This document shows, piece by piece, positions 1 to 9,082 of a stretch of 64,000 nt of DNA. The stretch covers positions 1-64,000 of the forward strand of contig SWDT01000014.1 of NCBI GenBank assembly GCA_009193035.1. Reading direction: 5' to 3'. The notes under the pieces are model-generated. The model had not been told where the DNA came from. It did no database searches and worked only from the letters and a program-made list of their open reading frames with translations. Position 1 is the stretch's first letter; each line of letters begins with the position of its first letter. Source of the stretch: Halicephalobus mephisto. Taxonomy: Eukaryota > Nematoda > Chromadorea > Rhabditida > Panagrolaimidae. The position numbers and the translations under genes were made by a program.

Positions 1-1
1 A

Positions 2-94
2 ATCACGTTCATTTTAGCAGACGAAATGAATCATATACCATTAAAGATGATTTGTTTTGTAGTGCTGTTTGATTTCAAAAATAAAGAGAGTTGA
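2..94 (+). CDS. C-terminal tail of an unknown protein, cut by the window edge
   Basis: An open frame enters at the left edge and runs 30 codons to TGA at 92-94. It reads like coding sequence, with hydrophobic residues (ICFVVLF) then a charged end (KNKES), in otherwise AT-rich DNA. It lies outside copy A of the virus-like module and on the same strand as the penton-like gene that follows. Nothing identifies the family, and the length is too short to exclude a chance frame. Confidence 0.2.
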   Translation: MTFILADEMNHIPLKMICFVVLFDFKNKES

Positions 95-358
95 TCATAA
101 AATTGATGTGATACAAGAGAATTGAAAATTCACATGAAAAAGTCCTCAAAGACGATTGGCTGAAATTTGTTACAAAATTTTGAAAGTATTATACAATAAT
201 CATTTATAGAACAGCCCTAATCCTTTTCACCTTAATCTTTGAATTATTGCAACAAGCAATAGGGTCAGCTAATTTTTGAGTTTTTTCGTAAATTCTGAAA
301 ATTTTGTAAAATTCTTCTCCATTATATATTACCTATTTCATATTGTAATTAAATTCCA

Positions 359-838
359 ATGAATCGACTTTCGAATATTCATTTTCACAAGAGTTATGAA
401 ATTAGATTGGTAAAATTGGATGGATCAATAGAAATTAACAAGAAAATATGCATAAATTACACAAGTAACAAATTTTATTACCTAGTTAATGGAGTTGATA
501 AAAATAATAATCCAGTTAAAGAAGAAAAGGTTATAGGTTTTCAAAATGGTGAGCATATTTCCGAAAATAAGTTTAATCCAAATGCCATCAATAATGTTTT
601 TATTTGGTGTAATCTAATAGATGATTCTTATGTCAATAATAGAAAAATGAATTCAATTTATAGATTTAGACTTGATGATGATAAAATAAATATAGAACCA
701 AGGCAAATTATTTATCATAAAATAACAAACAGACCAAATAAAATAATTCTAAAATTAGTTGATATTAATAATAATATAATTGAATTTGATAAGATTAATC
801 TATTCATTGAATTACATATTGTTATGTCTTTTATTTAG
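359..838 (+). CDS. Penton/minor-capsid-like protein of a virus-derived element, copy A
   Basis: This is a 159-residue frame from ATG to TAG. Its last 70 residues align by eye with the frame at 6644-7084: both have a FIWCNLI/FIICNLI strand, an NSIYRFR(L/P) motif, then IIYH, TNRPNKI and LKLVD segments and a final FIEL strand. That series of beta strands (front half a surface-loop region, back half the conserved fold) is reminiscent of penton or minor capsid proteins encoded near double-jelly-roll capsid genes in Polinton-like elements of invertebrates; this is inference from pattern. Copy A has an extra loop of about 20 residues near position 45-70 compared with copy B. The gene is opposite in orientation to the adjacent basic-protein and glycoprotein genes, exactly as in copy B. 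No breaks are visible. Confidence 0.5.
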   Translation: MNRLSNIHFHKSYEIRLVKLDGSIEINKKICINYTSNKFYYLVNGVDKNNNPVKEEKVIGFQNGEHISENKFNPNAINNVFIWCNLIDDSYVNNRKMNSIYRFRLDDDKINIEPRQIIYHKITNRPNKIILKLVDINNNIIEFDKINLFIELHIVMSFI

Positions 839-1080
839 AATAAGAAACAATATAAAATAGGAAGAAATATTACTGTATCAGAGCTACACCCGGGAAGGAC
901 ACACCGATACACCGAAGTGTTCCCTTTTATACTCCTCCGTGGAGAGAAGGGACTGTTAAGACTTCGGTGTTCTGAATATCTCCGGTCATGGGGACTGTGC
1001 GTCCACAACACATATGAAAGAATTAAAAATAAAAAATGATTAAATATCATTATATTATATTATGTTATACTACATTATAT
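839..1080. other. Extra 240-bp block between penton-like and basic-protein genes of copy A
   Basis: In copy B only 45 bases separate the corresponding genes; here there are about 240. The block holds a GC-richer core (873-1013) with several short inverted stretches, including GAAGTGTTCCC and a later GAGAAGGGA, and repeated ACCGAAGTGTT/ACTTCGGTGTT-type words. It looks like a small inserted element or structured noncoding sequence. I see no clear terminal repeats or target duplication. Confidence 0.35.
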
Positions 1081-1081
1081 A

Positions 1082-1382
1082 TTCTTCATCTTTTAAACCT
1101 TTAATGCATCTAAAAAGTCTTGATTTTCTTTTGTTAATTTTATCCTATCTTTATTAGTTATCTTATTGCCATTTGAATCTTTAGTTAATGAGTTCAAGAA
1201 CTCTTTATTCTTTTTTGTTAACTTTTTAATTTTTCTGTCTTAGGCATAGTTTGTTTTGAAGGAGATAATTTATTATTATTATCATCGGTTTGAACTTTAA
1301 TCAACTCAATCTTTAAGTCATTATCGTTTTTATTCAAAACAGTATAATTATTAGTATTGCCATAAAAAATTACTAGCGTCAT
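1082..1382 (-). pseudogene. Basic lysine-rich protein of the virus-like module, copy A (frameshifted)
   Basis: On the minus strand an ATG at 1382 opens a frame whose start resembles the 6146-6598 protein: the shared segment KIELIKV lies at a similar distance from the start. The frame breaks near 1222-1226 inside an A-rich run and continues in another frame with KKLTKKNKEF, which matches KKLTKNNKEF in copy B. The C-terminal part has diverged or been lost. Order and orientation relative to the glycoprotein gene are the same as in copy B, which is the main support for the call. Function is unknown; a small basic protein beside capsid genes could be a DNA-binding core or minor capsid protein, but this is speculation. 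Confidence 0.5.
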
Positions 1383-1402
1383 TTATTAGCAAAATTTTAT
1401 CG

Positions 1403-2568
1403 TTATTCTTGATCTAATGAAGTAATGGATGGAGATTCATTTAAATTTACCTTTCTTCTACTTGATTTTAATCCTATTTTTTCATCTTTTACTCGATAAG
1501 TAACCGGTTCAAGTGGAATTATTTGAAATTTTTTATTTCGTTTGTTAATCATAAAATATGGTGATATTATATAAATTAAAGATCTTACAATGAAGATATA
1601 AACTAAAGTCACACCAACTGTTACATAAATTCTCCAGTATTTTAACCAATATGATTCAAAGAAACTATCCAAATCTTCAATAATTTCATGAGGAATCATT
1701 GAATTTTATTCATTTTCTTTTAGTTCTATTCCAACGTTTGATATTTGTTTTATCTCAGTTAGCAACTCTTCATCGATATTAGTCCTATTGTTGAAGATAT
1801 GTTCTTTCGAAATTAACTTATCATTCAGGAATTGCAAATCATAATTGATTTGCAACGGTAAACCAGAATTTTCCTGTAGTTCAATAGAGTTTACATGACT
1901 TATTCCATTCATTTTAGAGTCAATTTCATTAGTAATTACATTGTCTTTCAAATACCAAATTTTATCACTATGTTTTAATCTTGATAGGAATGTGGCCCTT
2001 AAAGTCATTTAAACCAGTAAATTCAATCAAGTCATTATTGATTTCTTTACAAAAAGTAACTTCAATTATAGTATTATTAATCACCTTAACATCAATTGCA
2101 CTATGGTTTAACTCTTTTTGGATAAATTTTTTAAGATTTTCTTTCAACAAAATTTCCAAGACCTCATTATGATCATTATACATTTGACAGAAGGTCTTAA
2201 TTTTAAAATTTAGATGCTTTTCAAAGTTATTTTCTAAATATTGTAATTCTTCTGCTTCTTGAAAGGTTTCAACTTCTCTTTTACCACGATTTGGAGGTAT
2301 TTTCAACGCGTAGCCTTCTGAAGTTAATTATAATTCATCATCACAAGCATATGAATACCTGTTTAGTAAATTCAGTGCAATTTGATTATCATGATTAATC
2401 CAAAAGTTATCATTCAAATAGCCATCAAAAACTCCCATAGAAATAAACTTACAGTTTTGTTTTTGATTGACTTCCCAAATCATTACTTCATTTGGCTTAA
2501 TTCGGCATCTGCCTTTTAAATACTTACATTTACTCATGTCGACTAAAGCATTGACAGGACGTTCTTGA
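1403..2568 (-). pseudogene. Envelope-glycoprotein-like gene, copy A (5'-truncated, nonsense and frameshift lesions)
   Basis: Three minus-strand frames (2537-2328, 2306-1968, 2008-1403) match consecutive parts of the glycoprotein-like gene at 4106-6013. Shared features are a GRCRIKPNE motif followed by a tryptophan and a spaced cysteine, a basic RxKR motif typical of furin cleavage, a charged helical region, and a single membrane anchor with the KYWRIYVTV segment near 1610-1640. Breaks: TAA in place of a CAA glutamine codon at 2328-2330, one extra base in an A-run near 2000, and a second TAA for CAA at 1706-1708. The N-terminal third (signal peptide and first cysteines) is missing because the sequence ends at the inverted repeat starting about 2570. 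Viral class III-like or other invertebrate virus fusion proteins are the best guess for the family, from topology only. Confidence 0.55.
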
Positions 2569-2569
2569 T

Positions 2570-2804
2570 TGTGTAGGCATAAAGATCGGAGTTAAACCGC
2601 AGACGGCCTAGACAGGATACCCAAAGCTGCGCCCAGTCAGCCGACGCCTGGGAGGTGAGACTAAAGTGTTAGAGAGTCAGTCTTTGAGAAATTCCAGCTT
2701 CAGATCGGTCCGAGTTTGACCTCGGTCAAATGAGGACCTTTCCTCTCTTTGTTTTATGCTTTGTTGAGATAAACAGGCTTAATTGCTAATAGTAGGAACC
2801 AACA
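2570..2804 (-). repeat. LTR-like inverted repeat, left copy
   Basis: Read on the minus strand this 235-bp block starts TGTTGGTTCCTACTATTAGC and ends near GCCTACACA, so it has the TG...CA ends expected of an LTR. The block at 10377-10605 is the same sequence in the opposite orientation, with scattered substitutions and small gaps. It directly abuts truncated coding sequence on both sides: the glycoprotein-like copy A on the left and the capsid-like gene on the right. No matching target duplication flanks it, which fits recombination or replacement of one flank rather than simple insertion. A noncoding MITE-like family is an alternative. Confidence 0.55.
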
Positions 2805-2807
2805 GTT

Positions 2808-4052
2808 ATCCGCCCAACCAAGAACAACACCCTTACCTTATTTTACTACAAACCTATTTTTGATAATTCAACTGATAAAGAAAACTTAATTAATATATCG
2901 CCAGTAAGTGGATCTGATTTGAATAAAAATGGAACAATCAATTTCGTTGTTGAGAGTTACGACCAATATCTGATACCTAGCGAAAGCTATTTATATTTTG
3001 AAGGAACACTAACTAAAAATGATGATACTCTACTCAAAAAGGAAGAAGTTACTTTAACTAATAATGGCCCAATGTTTTTGTTTGATAGAGCAACTTATAA
3101 TCTAAATGGTAATCAAATTGAAGACATTTATGATCCTGGAAGAGCAAGTCTAATTAAGGGAGTTTTGAGTTATTCACCAAATTTAAGTAAAAATAATACA
3201 TTTGGTTGGACTTTAGAAGGTTCGACTGATTATAAAATTAATAAATATACAGAAATAAGAAAAAGGAATTTATCATTTTTTATTCCATTGAGCCATATTT
3301 TTGGATTCGCAGAATGGTATAAAAAAATGATTTTCGGAGTAAAACACACGTTGTCATTATATAGAAATTCTAGTTGTAATAATGCTATTTACTCAAGAGA
3401 TCCTAATATATTTGGAAAAATTACAATTACAGAATTAAATTGGGTAATTCCAAAATTAACACCTAGTTTAACTGTGCAAAATAAACTATTGAAGATGTTT
3501 GATACTAAGAAAACGTTTTCTTTACCATTCATATCGAGACAGTTCGAAGACAATAATGTACCAACAGGAAACAAAGACTTTACATGGAAATTAGGAACTA
3601 AATATGAAAAGATCAGGTACTTAGTGATTGGGTTTCAGAGTGATCGAGATGATAATTGTCGTAATGCAGCTACATTTGATCATTGCAATTTAGAAAAAAT
3701 ATTTGTAGAACTGAATTCAGAGAGATATCCGAATGAGTGTTTGAGGTGTAATTTCAAACGTTATAATGCTGTTCAACAATATTTTTTTGCTAAAGAATTT
3801 AAAAGTAGTTACTATGAAACTGTGAAGGAATGTATGTTTATTGACGAAGACTATTATTACATATACTACCCTTTGTTTGTAATTGACGTATCTAAACAAA
3901 GTGAACGAATAAAGAACTCCAGACCTGATGTCACAATTAAAGCATCATTTTCGGAAAGTGTTAAAGAGAATACAAAGTGTTATTGTCTGATTTTAAGTGA
4001 AAGTCTAGTAGAAATTAATGGAGATGGTTTAAGAGTGAATGTGAAGTATTAA
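2808..4052 (+). CDS. Double-jelly-roll capsid-like protein (virus-derived element, copy B), N-terminus uncertain
   Basis: The frame is open from just inside the left LTR-like repeat (in-frame stop at 2793) to TAA at 4050-4052, about 414 codons. No ATG occurs near the front (the first convincing region begins around 2850), so the original start was probably lost at the repeat junction. The protein is rich in alternating strands, has an early IPSESYLYFEG segment, an FLFDRATYNLNG strand, and a late FDHCNLEKIFVELNSERYP segment. These match the general pattern of the double-jelly-roll-like domain found in arthropod and nematode genomes, which resembles major capsid proteins of Polinton-like viruses. 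It is followed after 53 bp by the glycoprotein-like gene on the same strand. No internal stop is seen, so this part may still encode an intact domain. Confidence 0.65.
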   Translation: MRPTKNNTLTLFYYKPIFDNSTDKENLINISPVSGSDLNKNGTINFVVESYDQYLIPSESYLYFEGTLTKNDDTLLKKEEVTLTNNGPMFLFDRATYNLNGNQIEDIYDPGRASLIKGVLSYSPNLSKNNTFGWTLEGSTDYKINKYTEIRKRNLSFFIPLSHIFGFAEWYKKMIFGVKHTLSLYRNSSCNNAIYSRDPNIFGKITITELNWVIPKLTPSLTVQNKLLKMFDTKKTFSLPFISRQFEDNNVPTGNKDFTWKLGTKYEKIRYLVIGFQSDRDDNCRNAATFDHCNLEKIFVELNSERYPNECLRCNFKRYNAVQQYFFAKEFKSSYYETVKECMFIDEDYYYIYYPLFVIDVSKQSERIKNSRPDVTIKASFSESVKENTKCYCLILSESLVEINGDGLRVNVKY

Positions 4053-4105
4053 TCAAAGATAAACAGTTCAACGAAATTCAATTACTAACTTTTCAGTTCT
4101 AATAA

Positions 4106-6013
4106 ATGAGATTAATTTTAGTCATCTTAATAGTCGTAGAAAATTTGAGGTTCTCTGAATCACAATCAATCATCTGTACTAATAATTCTCCAAAACAATA
4201 TTTTAAATTTCCTCAATTACCAAAATGTAACTTTAACTACAAAGACAAAATAAAAGTAAAGAGATTTGAAGTTTTTAAACCTAATACTATAGAATATATT
4301 TCAAACGCTCATTTATGCAAAAAAGTTATCACTGAAGTTTCTTTATATACAGATTTATCTGGATATGAACATTTAGTTGAAAAAGAAATTAATAATAAAG
4401 ATATTACGATAAAAGAATGTAATGACATGATAAAAAGCAAAACCTGTGACTTTGGTGTTTTGGAAAAAGGGGAACATTCATATCGCACTAATAATAAAGT
4501 TTCTATCGAATATCCAAATAGGTTTACTAGTTTATTCAAAGCTAAGCATTATTTGAAAGAGAATTGTGTTTTAATTGAGACTAAAGTTTTTTCTCACTAT
4601 AACCAAAGACGTCCTACTAATGTTCTAGTTAGTATGAATAAGTGGGAATATTCAAAAGGTAGATGTAGAATTAAACCAAATGAATTAATGGTTTGGGAAG
4701 TGAATGATAAACAAAACTGTAAATTCGTTTCTATTGGAGTTCTTAAGAGCTACTTTAATGCTAATTTTTGGATCAATAATGATTATCAAATAGCTTTAAA
4801 TTTAATAGATAACTTCACGACTGATTGTGAAAATAATTTACAATTAACCTCAGAAGGTTATGCTTTAAAATCTGTTAGAGAAAAAAGATAGGATTAGAAT
4901 TCTGTTAAAACCTTTCAAGAAGCAGGAGAACTACAATATCTAGAAAATAATATCAAGAATCAATTAAGACATTTAACAGAAACTTTTTGTCAAATGTTCA
5001 ATGATCATAACGAAATTTTAGAAATATTGTTGAAGGAGAACCCAAAGAAATTTATTCGAAAAGTCTTAAATTACACTGCAGTTGATGTTAAAGTAATTAA
5101 TAATAGCATTATTGAAGTTAAATTCTGTAAAGAAATTGATAATGACATGATTGAGTTTACTGGTCATGAATATTAAGGGTTATATACCTATAAAAATTAA
5201 GAAATATAATGATAAAATTTGGTATATGAAAGATGGTGTAATTACTAATAATATTAGCTTCCATAGTGGGAATTTATCTAATTTTAAAAATGTTGAAATA
5301 AAGAATAATTACGACTTACGGTTTTTAAATACTAAATTAATTTTTAAAGAACATTTCTTCAACGATGTGAAGACTGCTATCGAAGAAGAATTACTAAACG
5401 AGATGAGGCAAATGTCAAATGCTGATGTGGAATTAAAAAGAAATGAACAAAATTCAGCAATTCCTCATGAAATCCTAAAAGATTTGGATAGTTTATTCGA
5501 ATCTTATTACTTGAAGCCGGGAGTGGTGCAGAGGGCGGTGGGCGCTGTTGTATCACACGTCGAAGCGCAGGTTCGAATCCCGGTCGGCCAAACCCAGGTC
5601 GTAAAAGCCTAACCTCTCCTCAGGAGAGTAGGGGTGAAAAGGGGACACATTTGAATGTGGAAGATTAAAAGGCGAGTCCGAGTGCTGCTGGCCCCAGCGG
5701 ACCCGTAACAGGCCAAAATCGACCCCTGTGGTTAGTGGACCCTAATGGTTACTAGACCCTTGTGGTTAGTGGGAGGCCCACCTACACCACACCCAGCAGT
5801 TTTTGTAAGAACTCTCGAAAGCCTGCGATTTTGGGAAGTTCTTTCAGGCTCGAATACTGGGGCATCTTTTATCTTTTTTATTACTTGAAGTATTGGAGAA
5901 TTTATATAACAATTGCTTTGACACTAATTTATGTATTTATTGCTAGATCTTTGATTTATATTGTATCACCACAGTTTTCTTTAAGTAAAAGAAACAAAGT
6001 AGAATTAAATTAG
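4106..6013 (+). pseudogene. Envelope-glycoprotein-like gene, copy B (stops, frameshift, SINE insertion)
   Basis: ATG at 4106 starts a protein with a hydrophobic signal peptide (LILVILIVVENL) and many spaced cysteines, including the motif GRCRIKPNE. The first frame ends at TAG 4889-4891 immediately after an RxKR motif (REKR), and a second TAG follows two codons later; the same frame then continues to 5176. A frameshift near 5160-5175 moves the match to the next frame, which runs into a SINE at 5517. After the SINE, the membrane anchor (KYWRIYITIALTLIYVF) and a short cytoplasmic tail resume up to about 6013. Topology (signal peptide, cysteine-rich ectodomain, furin-like site, C-terminal anchor) is that of a type I viral fusion glycoprotein. 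Nematode Mavericks with fusogens are known from the literature, so this could be of that kind; the exact family is unresolved. Confidence 0.6.
5517..5877 (+). mobile_element. tRNA-derived SINE with 13-bp target-site duplication
   Basis: The element begins with a tRNA-like head: an A-box-like TGGTGCAGAGGG at about 5524-5535 and a B-box GGTTCGAATCC at 5570-5580, together an internal pol III promoter. The body is GC-rich compared with the surroundings and contains a repeated CCYTGTGGTTAGTGG-type unit (5724-5772). The 3' end is T-rich. The 13 bases TTATTACTTGAAG occur directly before (5504-5516) and directly after (5878-5890), a clear target duplication. The insertion splits the glycoprotein-like gene just before its membrane anchor; the anchor resumes exactly after the duplication. 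Confidence 0.85.
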
Positions 6014-6145
6014 TTTCTTTTGAGGATAAATCAACTCCAACTGGGAAAATAGAAATGAAACCTCTTAAATTTGAAAGAGAGCCAAGTTTAACTAACTTCC
6101 CATCTATTCTCTCATTAAATAAAAGTTAAATTTTTAAAATAATAA

Positions 6146-6598
6146 ATGGTGTTCGTATTTTCTGTGGCTGAAAAAAATAATAAGTATAAACTATTAGATG
6201 AAAATGCTGCTAATAAAATCGAGCTGATCAAAGTCCATGATGATAAGAATCATGAAGATAAGAAGCTTAAGAATCGTGAGGAGAATAATCCCTCCATTTC
6301 GTTCTCATCAAGCTCCACCAGCTTCTCTGATTCAAAAATATCGATTAATGATAATGATGAAATAACCAAGAAATTAAAGGAAGATGAAAATAAAGTCTCT
6401 TTCAAAAAACCTAGAAAAAAGAAATTAACAAAGAATAATAAAGAATTTGTCGATTACTTAGTAGGAAAAAATGATAAATATGTAACAGGTTCTGGATTTA
6501 AGACACTTCCTCCTTATATCCACGAAGTGGCTGAAGGATTTCATCCTGATACCCATCAAAGATGGTTGAAGGCAGAGCCTTATACTGAAAACAAATAA
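6146..6598 (+). CDS. Basic lysine/serine-rich protein of the virus-like module, copy B
   Basis: A 150-residue frame with ATG at 6146 and stop TAA at 6596-6598 (a second TAA follows). Residues 1-45 are variable; 50-70 form a Ser-rich low-complexity stretch; 85-105 are strongly basic (KKPRKKKLTKNNKEF); the end contains GFHPDTHQRWLKAEPY. A frameshifted homologue exists in copy A at 1082-1382, so the gene belongs to the module and not to the host background. The basic middle suggests nucleic-acid or capsid-interior binding, as for small core proteins of double-jelly-roll viruses, but no family is recognised. Confidence 0.5.
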   Translation: MVFVFSVAEKNNKYKLLDENAANKIELIKVHDDKNHEDKKLKNREENNPSISFSSSSTSFSDSKISINDNDEITKKLKEDENKVSFKKPRKKKLTKNNKEFVDYLVGKNDKYVTGSGFKTLPPYIHEVAEGFHPDTHQRWLKAEPYTENK

Positions 6599-6643
6599 TA
6601 AAAGTAAAACATTACACGAGTATCAGATCGACTTATTTAATTA

Positions 6644-7084
6644 TTATTCCTTTATTTCTTTTAAATCTAATTCAATAAAAATATTAATGTTCTTAAAATC
6701 AATCAAAGTATTGTTCATATCTACTAATTTTAAATTTATTTTATTTGGTCTGTTAGTTACTTCATGATAAATAATGTTTTTAGGTTCTATTTCGATCTCA
6801 TCATTAGGTCTAAATCTATAAATTGAATTTAACATCTTTGTATTAATGTAACAATCCTCGATTAAATTGCATATTATAAAAATATTATCTACGTTATTAC
6901 TTGAGGATTTATTGTTTTTCTCAGCATTATTATTTTGATCATTTTTATTTATTTTACTCGTAATTTCTAAATAGCCATCTAATTTTACAACTCCTATTTT
7001 GTACTTCTTACGTAAGATCTCTTGTGGAAAAGAATACTCAAAAGTCGAATCGTTGGATGTTAGTTGTAAGATGAAAATCGTCAT
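6644..7084 (-). CDS. Penton/minor-capsid-like protein, copy B
   Basis: A 146-residue minus-strand frame from ATG at 7084. It shares with the 359-838 protein a KLDG segment near the start, the FIICNLIEDCYIN strand, NSIYRFRP, IIYHEVTNRPNKINLKLVD and a final FIEL strand. The middle is Asn/Lys-rich (residues about 48-65) where copy A has a different loop. It converges on the basic-protein gene with 45 bp between stops. No breaks are visible, so of the virus-like genes this and the capsid-like gene look least decayed. Assignment as penton-like is inference from beta-strand pattern and neighbourhood. Confidence 0.5.
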   Translation of the reverse strand: MTIFILQLTSNDSTFEYSFPQEILRKKYKIGVVKLDGYLEITSKINKNDQNNNAEKNNKSSSNNVDNIFIICNLIEDCYINTKMLNSIYRFRPNDEIEIEPKNIIYHEVTNRPNKINLKLVDMNNTLIDFKNINIFIELDLKEIKE

Positions 7085-7755
7085 TTATTAATTAAGAAAT
7101 TTTTTATGATTTATTTTTCCTTTTAAAATAAAATATGAGATTATTTTTCTCGCTTGTCAATGAATTATTTCTTCATTTCATTGATGTTCCTCAGCGAAGG
7201 TATCGTTATCGCAAGTCGGATGAGGAAATATTTCGTTTTAATGAAGAAATATTCCTGTTAAAGACGGCTGTATGACAGCATTATCAATAGCAAATAAGGC
7301 ATACACCTTAAATGGGCTCCTAAGAAGCTGATCAACGAAAGATAAAAAATCGCGAGCATGAATTAGAAGTAAACGACTGTCTAGAATCCACCTTATCAAT
7401 ATGCAGCAATGGAAAGTAAGACGAAATAAGGTGCATAAAAATATGGAAAGCGGCTTTCAACCTTCAGAATACTATCATTCAGCAGCCGACGATTTGTGCT
7501 ACTAAATCATTAGGTCTCTGAGAGTCGACCCATTCTCCATCTCTAAGGAATAAACTTAGAGTATTGTGTTAATACAGTAGGAGTCCTTATACAATAATAA
7601 AACCCCAAAATGTCTTATTTTTTTCCTATTTTTGTTTATTATTTTCTCGATTGTAGAAATCGGTTGCGAGGGGGAAGTGTCCTAGAAATCTTTAACTACT
7701 ACTGACGTTTTATTATTCCAAATTAAAATAACCATTAAATTTTTAGCTTACAAAG
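7085..7755. other. Intergenic region of the virus-like element, no coding signal
   Basis: I see no open frame of note in these 670 bases. 7150-7560 is less AT-rich than its surroundings and contains short inverted words (for example GAAATATTTC near 7228 followed by GAAGAAATATTCC), so it may be a structured untranslated or end region. It separates the penton-like gene from the coiled-coil gene, which are divergently oriented, and could hold promoters for both. Confidence 0.35.
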
Positions 7756-8379
7756 ATGACTAAACTTAATCATCCAAAATCCGATCATCCAGACATAATA
7801 TTTCAAACATCATCAGAATCTAAGTTAGACGAACTGAAGGAAAGTCAAACTTCACCATCGATAAGTGAGCTAAAAGATATTATGATTCATTTTGGCGATG
7901 ATTTGAAACAATATCATAATGATATGAAGTCTGGATTCAGCACCGTGAACAATAGGCTAGACAACGTGGAAAATCGATTGAATTGTCTCACTGGTAAAAA
8001 TAAGAATGATAATGAGATTGCTACAGTTCTTGAAAAACAGGCTAAGAAGGATTTAGAAAAGAAATACAAAGAAAGAATATTTCAACAAAATTATGAATTA
8101 ATATATGACGATGGGATAGAAGAAATTGATGTGTATTCAAATCCATCTGTAGATGAGGAACCTCATATAATGGTTGAATGCACTTTTGCATTAATGGATA
8201 TAAAAAAGATTTTGTTATGTATACGTAAAAAAAAAGCATTAGCTACACATAATAATGTGGAACCTGAAAAAATCATTGCGTACATCTACACGCTACGAAT
8301 CGATCCAGATATGGAAAAAGATATTAGAGATAAAGCTGACAAATCTGGTATAGAGATTCTAATTGCTCATGAAATGTGA
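7756..8379 (+). CDS. Coiled-coil protein with possible PD-(D/E)XK nuclease-like C-terminus
   Basis: A 207-residue frame from ATG 7756 to TGA. Residues 35-80 form a heptad-like coiled coil (DDLKQYHNDMKSGFSTV then NNRLDNVENRLN). After a charged linker, residues 115-207 carry EEIDVYSN, then 12 residues on HIMVECTF, then mixed helix/strand and a final SGIEILIA strand. The spacing EID...(V)EC(T) resembles the PD-(D/E)XK arrangement in DUF3782-type proteins, which also combine an N-terminal coiled coil with a nuclease-like domain; here the usual ExK is ECT, so catalysis is doubtful. It follows the virus-like module and may belong to it, but no second copy is visible in the window. An unrelated coiled-coil host protein is the alternative. 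Confidence 0.45.
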   Translation: MTKLNHPKSDHPDIIFQTSSESKLDELKESQTSPSISELKDIMIHFGDDLKQYHNDMKSGFSTVNNRLDNVENRLNCLTGKNKNDNEIATVLEKQAKKDLEKKYKERIFQQNYELIYDDGIEEIDVYSNPSVDEEPHIMVECTFALMDIKKILLCIRKKKALATHNNVEPEKIIAYIYTLRIDPDMEKDIRDKADKSGIEILIAHEM

Positions 8380-8640
8380 GGAAACTATGCAATGAATAAA
8401 CTATGCCATTCCCGGTCTCAAGCCCAGATGAGAAAGGAGGAGAATTATGTGTCGGGCTAGCAACTCGTTCCTGCAAAAATTTGAACCGCTACAGAAACAG
8501 TAGGAAAGATTAAGAATAAAAAAACTTTGAATACTTATGGTTCTCCAGACGGTTCACTAGAGGAGTTCAAGACCGAAGCAGATGGTAGAACCTTATTACC
8601 CGATATGCTATATAGCATTAAAGGATTTTTTTGTTTGTTG
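8380..8640 (+). other. GC-richer block resembling a retroelement untranslated region
   Basis: About 8400-8600 differs in composition from its AT-rich surroundings and has no open frame. It includes GTCGGGCTAGCAACTCG and a later GGTTCTCCAGACGG. The style reminds me of 5' leader regions of RTE-like LINEs, but no reverse transcriptase follows. I treat it as an unidentified repeat fragment. Confidence 0.25.
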
Positions 8641-8641
8641 T

Positions 8642-9040
8642 ACATTCTGACAGGAGGGCCGTATCATTTAGTAAAATATATATTTTATCTGAATCACGCA
8701 TAATGCCCTACATCCAAATATATTTGTAGGATTTATACGTGAGGGACATGTATCATTTCATATAAAAAAATAAAATATTTTGCTGGAATCATACGTAAAT
8801 ATCTCGTATTCCTCCTTCGGGAGAGGAACCCTTCAATTTACCTCTGTTAACAGCGGAGGGCTAGTACAAGGATATATAATCAGCGAATCATACGTAATGC
8901 CCCGTATCCTTCTTAATGAATATATTTGTTGGATTTATACCAGCGGAGCTGATAGAACCGATGGGATACGTAAGGGGCGTGTATCATTTAGTAAAGTTAT
9001 ATATTTTATCTGAATTACACATAATACCCAGTATGCCCGG
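8642..9040 (+). repeat. Imperfect direct duplication, about 250-bp period
   Basis: Words near 8660-8760 (GTATCATTTAGTAAA, ATATATTTTATCTGAAT, ATAATGCCC, ATATATTTGT, GGATTTATAC) recur in the same order near 8880-9030. Each unit also contains CATACGTAA/TACGT words in both orientations that can pair. This is noncoding; the frames here are open only by chance. Confidence 0.55.
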
Positions 9041-9082
9041 GATTGGGCAAGTGGGGTGGGGGTGTGAGTCAGAATTAGTATA

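Noticed and set aside
835..1050. 71-codon minus-strand frame
   Set aside because: It overlaps the inserted GC-richer block and has no coding features; it is a by-product of composition.
1403..2568. Altered genetic code (TAA/TAG read as Gln) in the virus-like genes
   Set aside because: TAA is used as the normal end of the capsid-like and basic-protein genes, and frameshifts accompany the stops, so plain decay is simpler.
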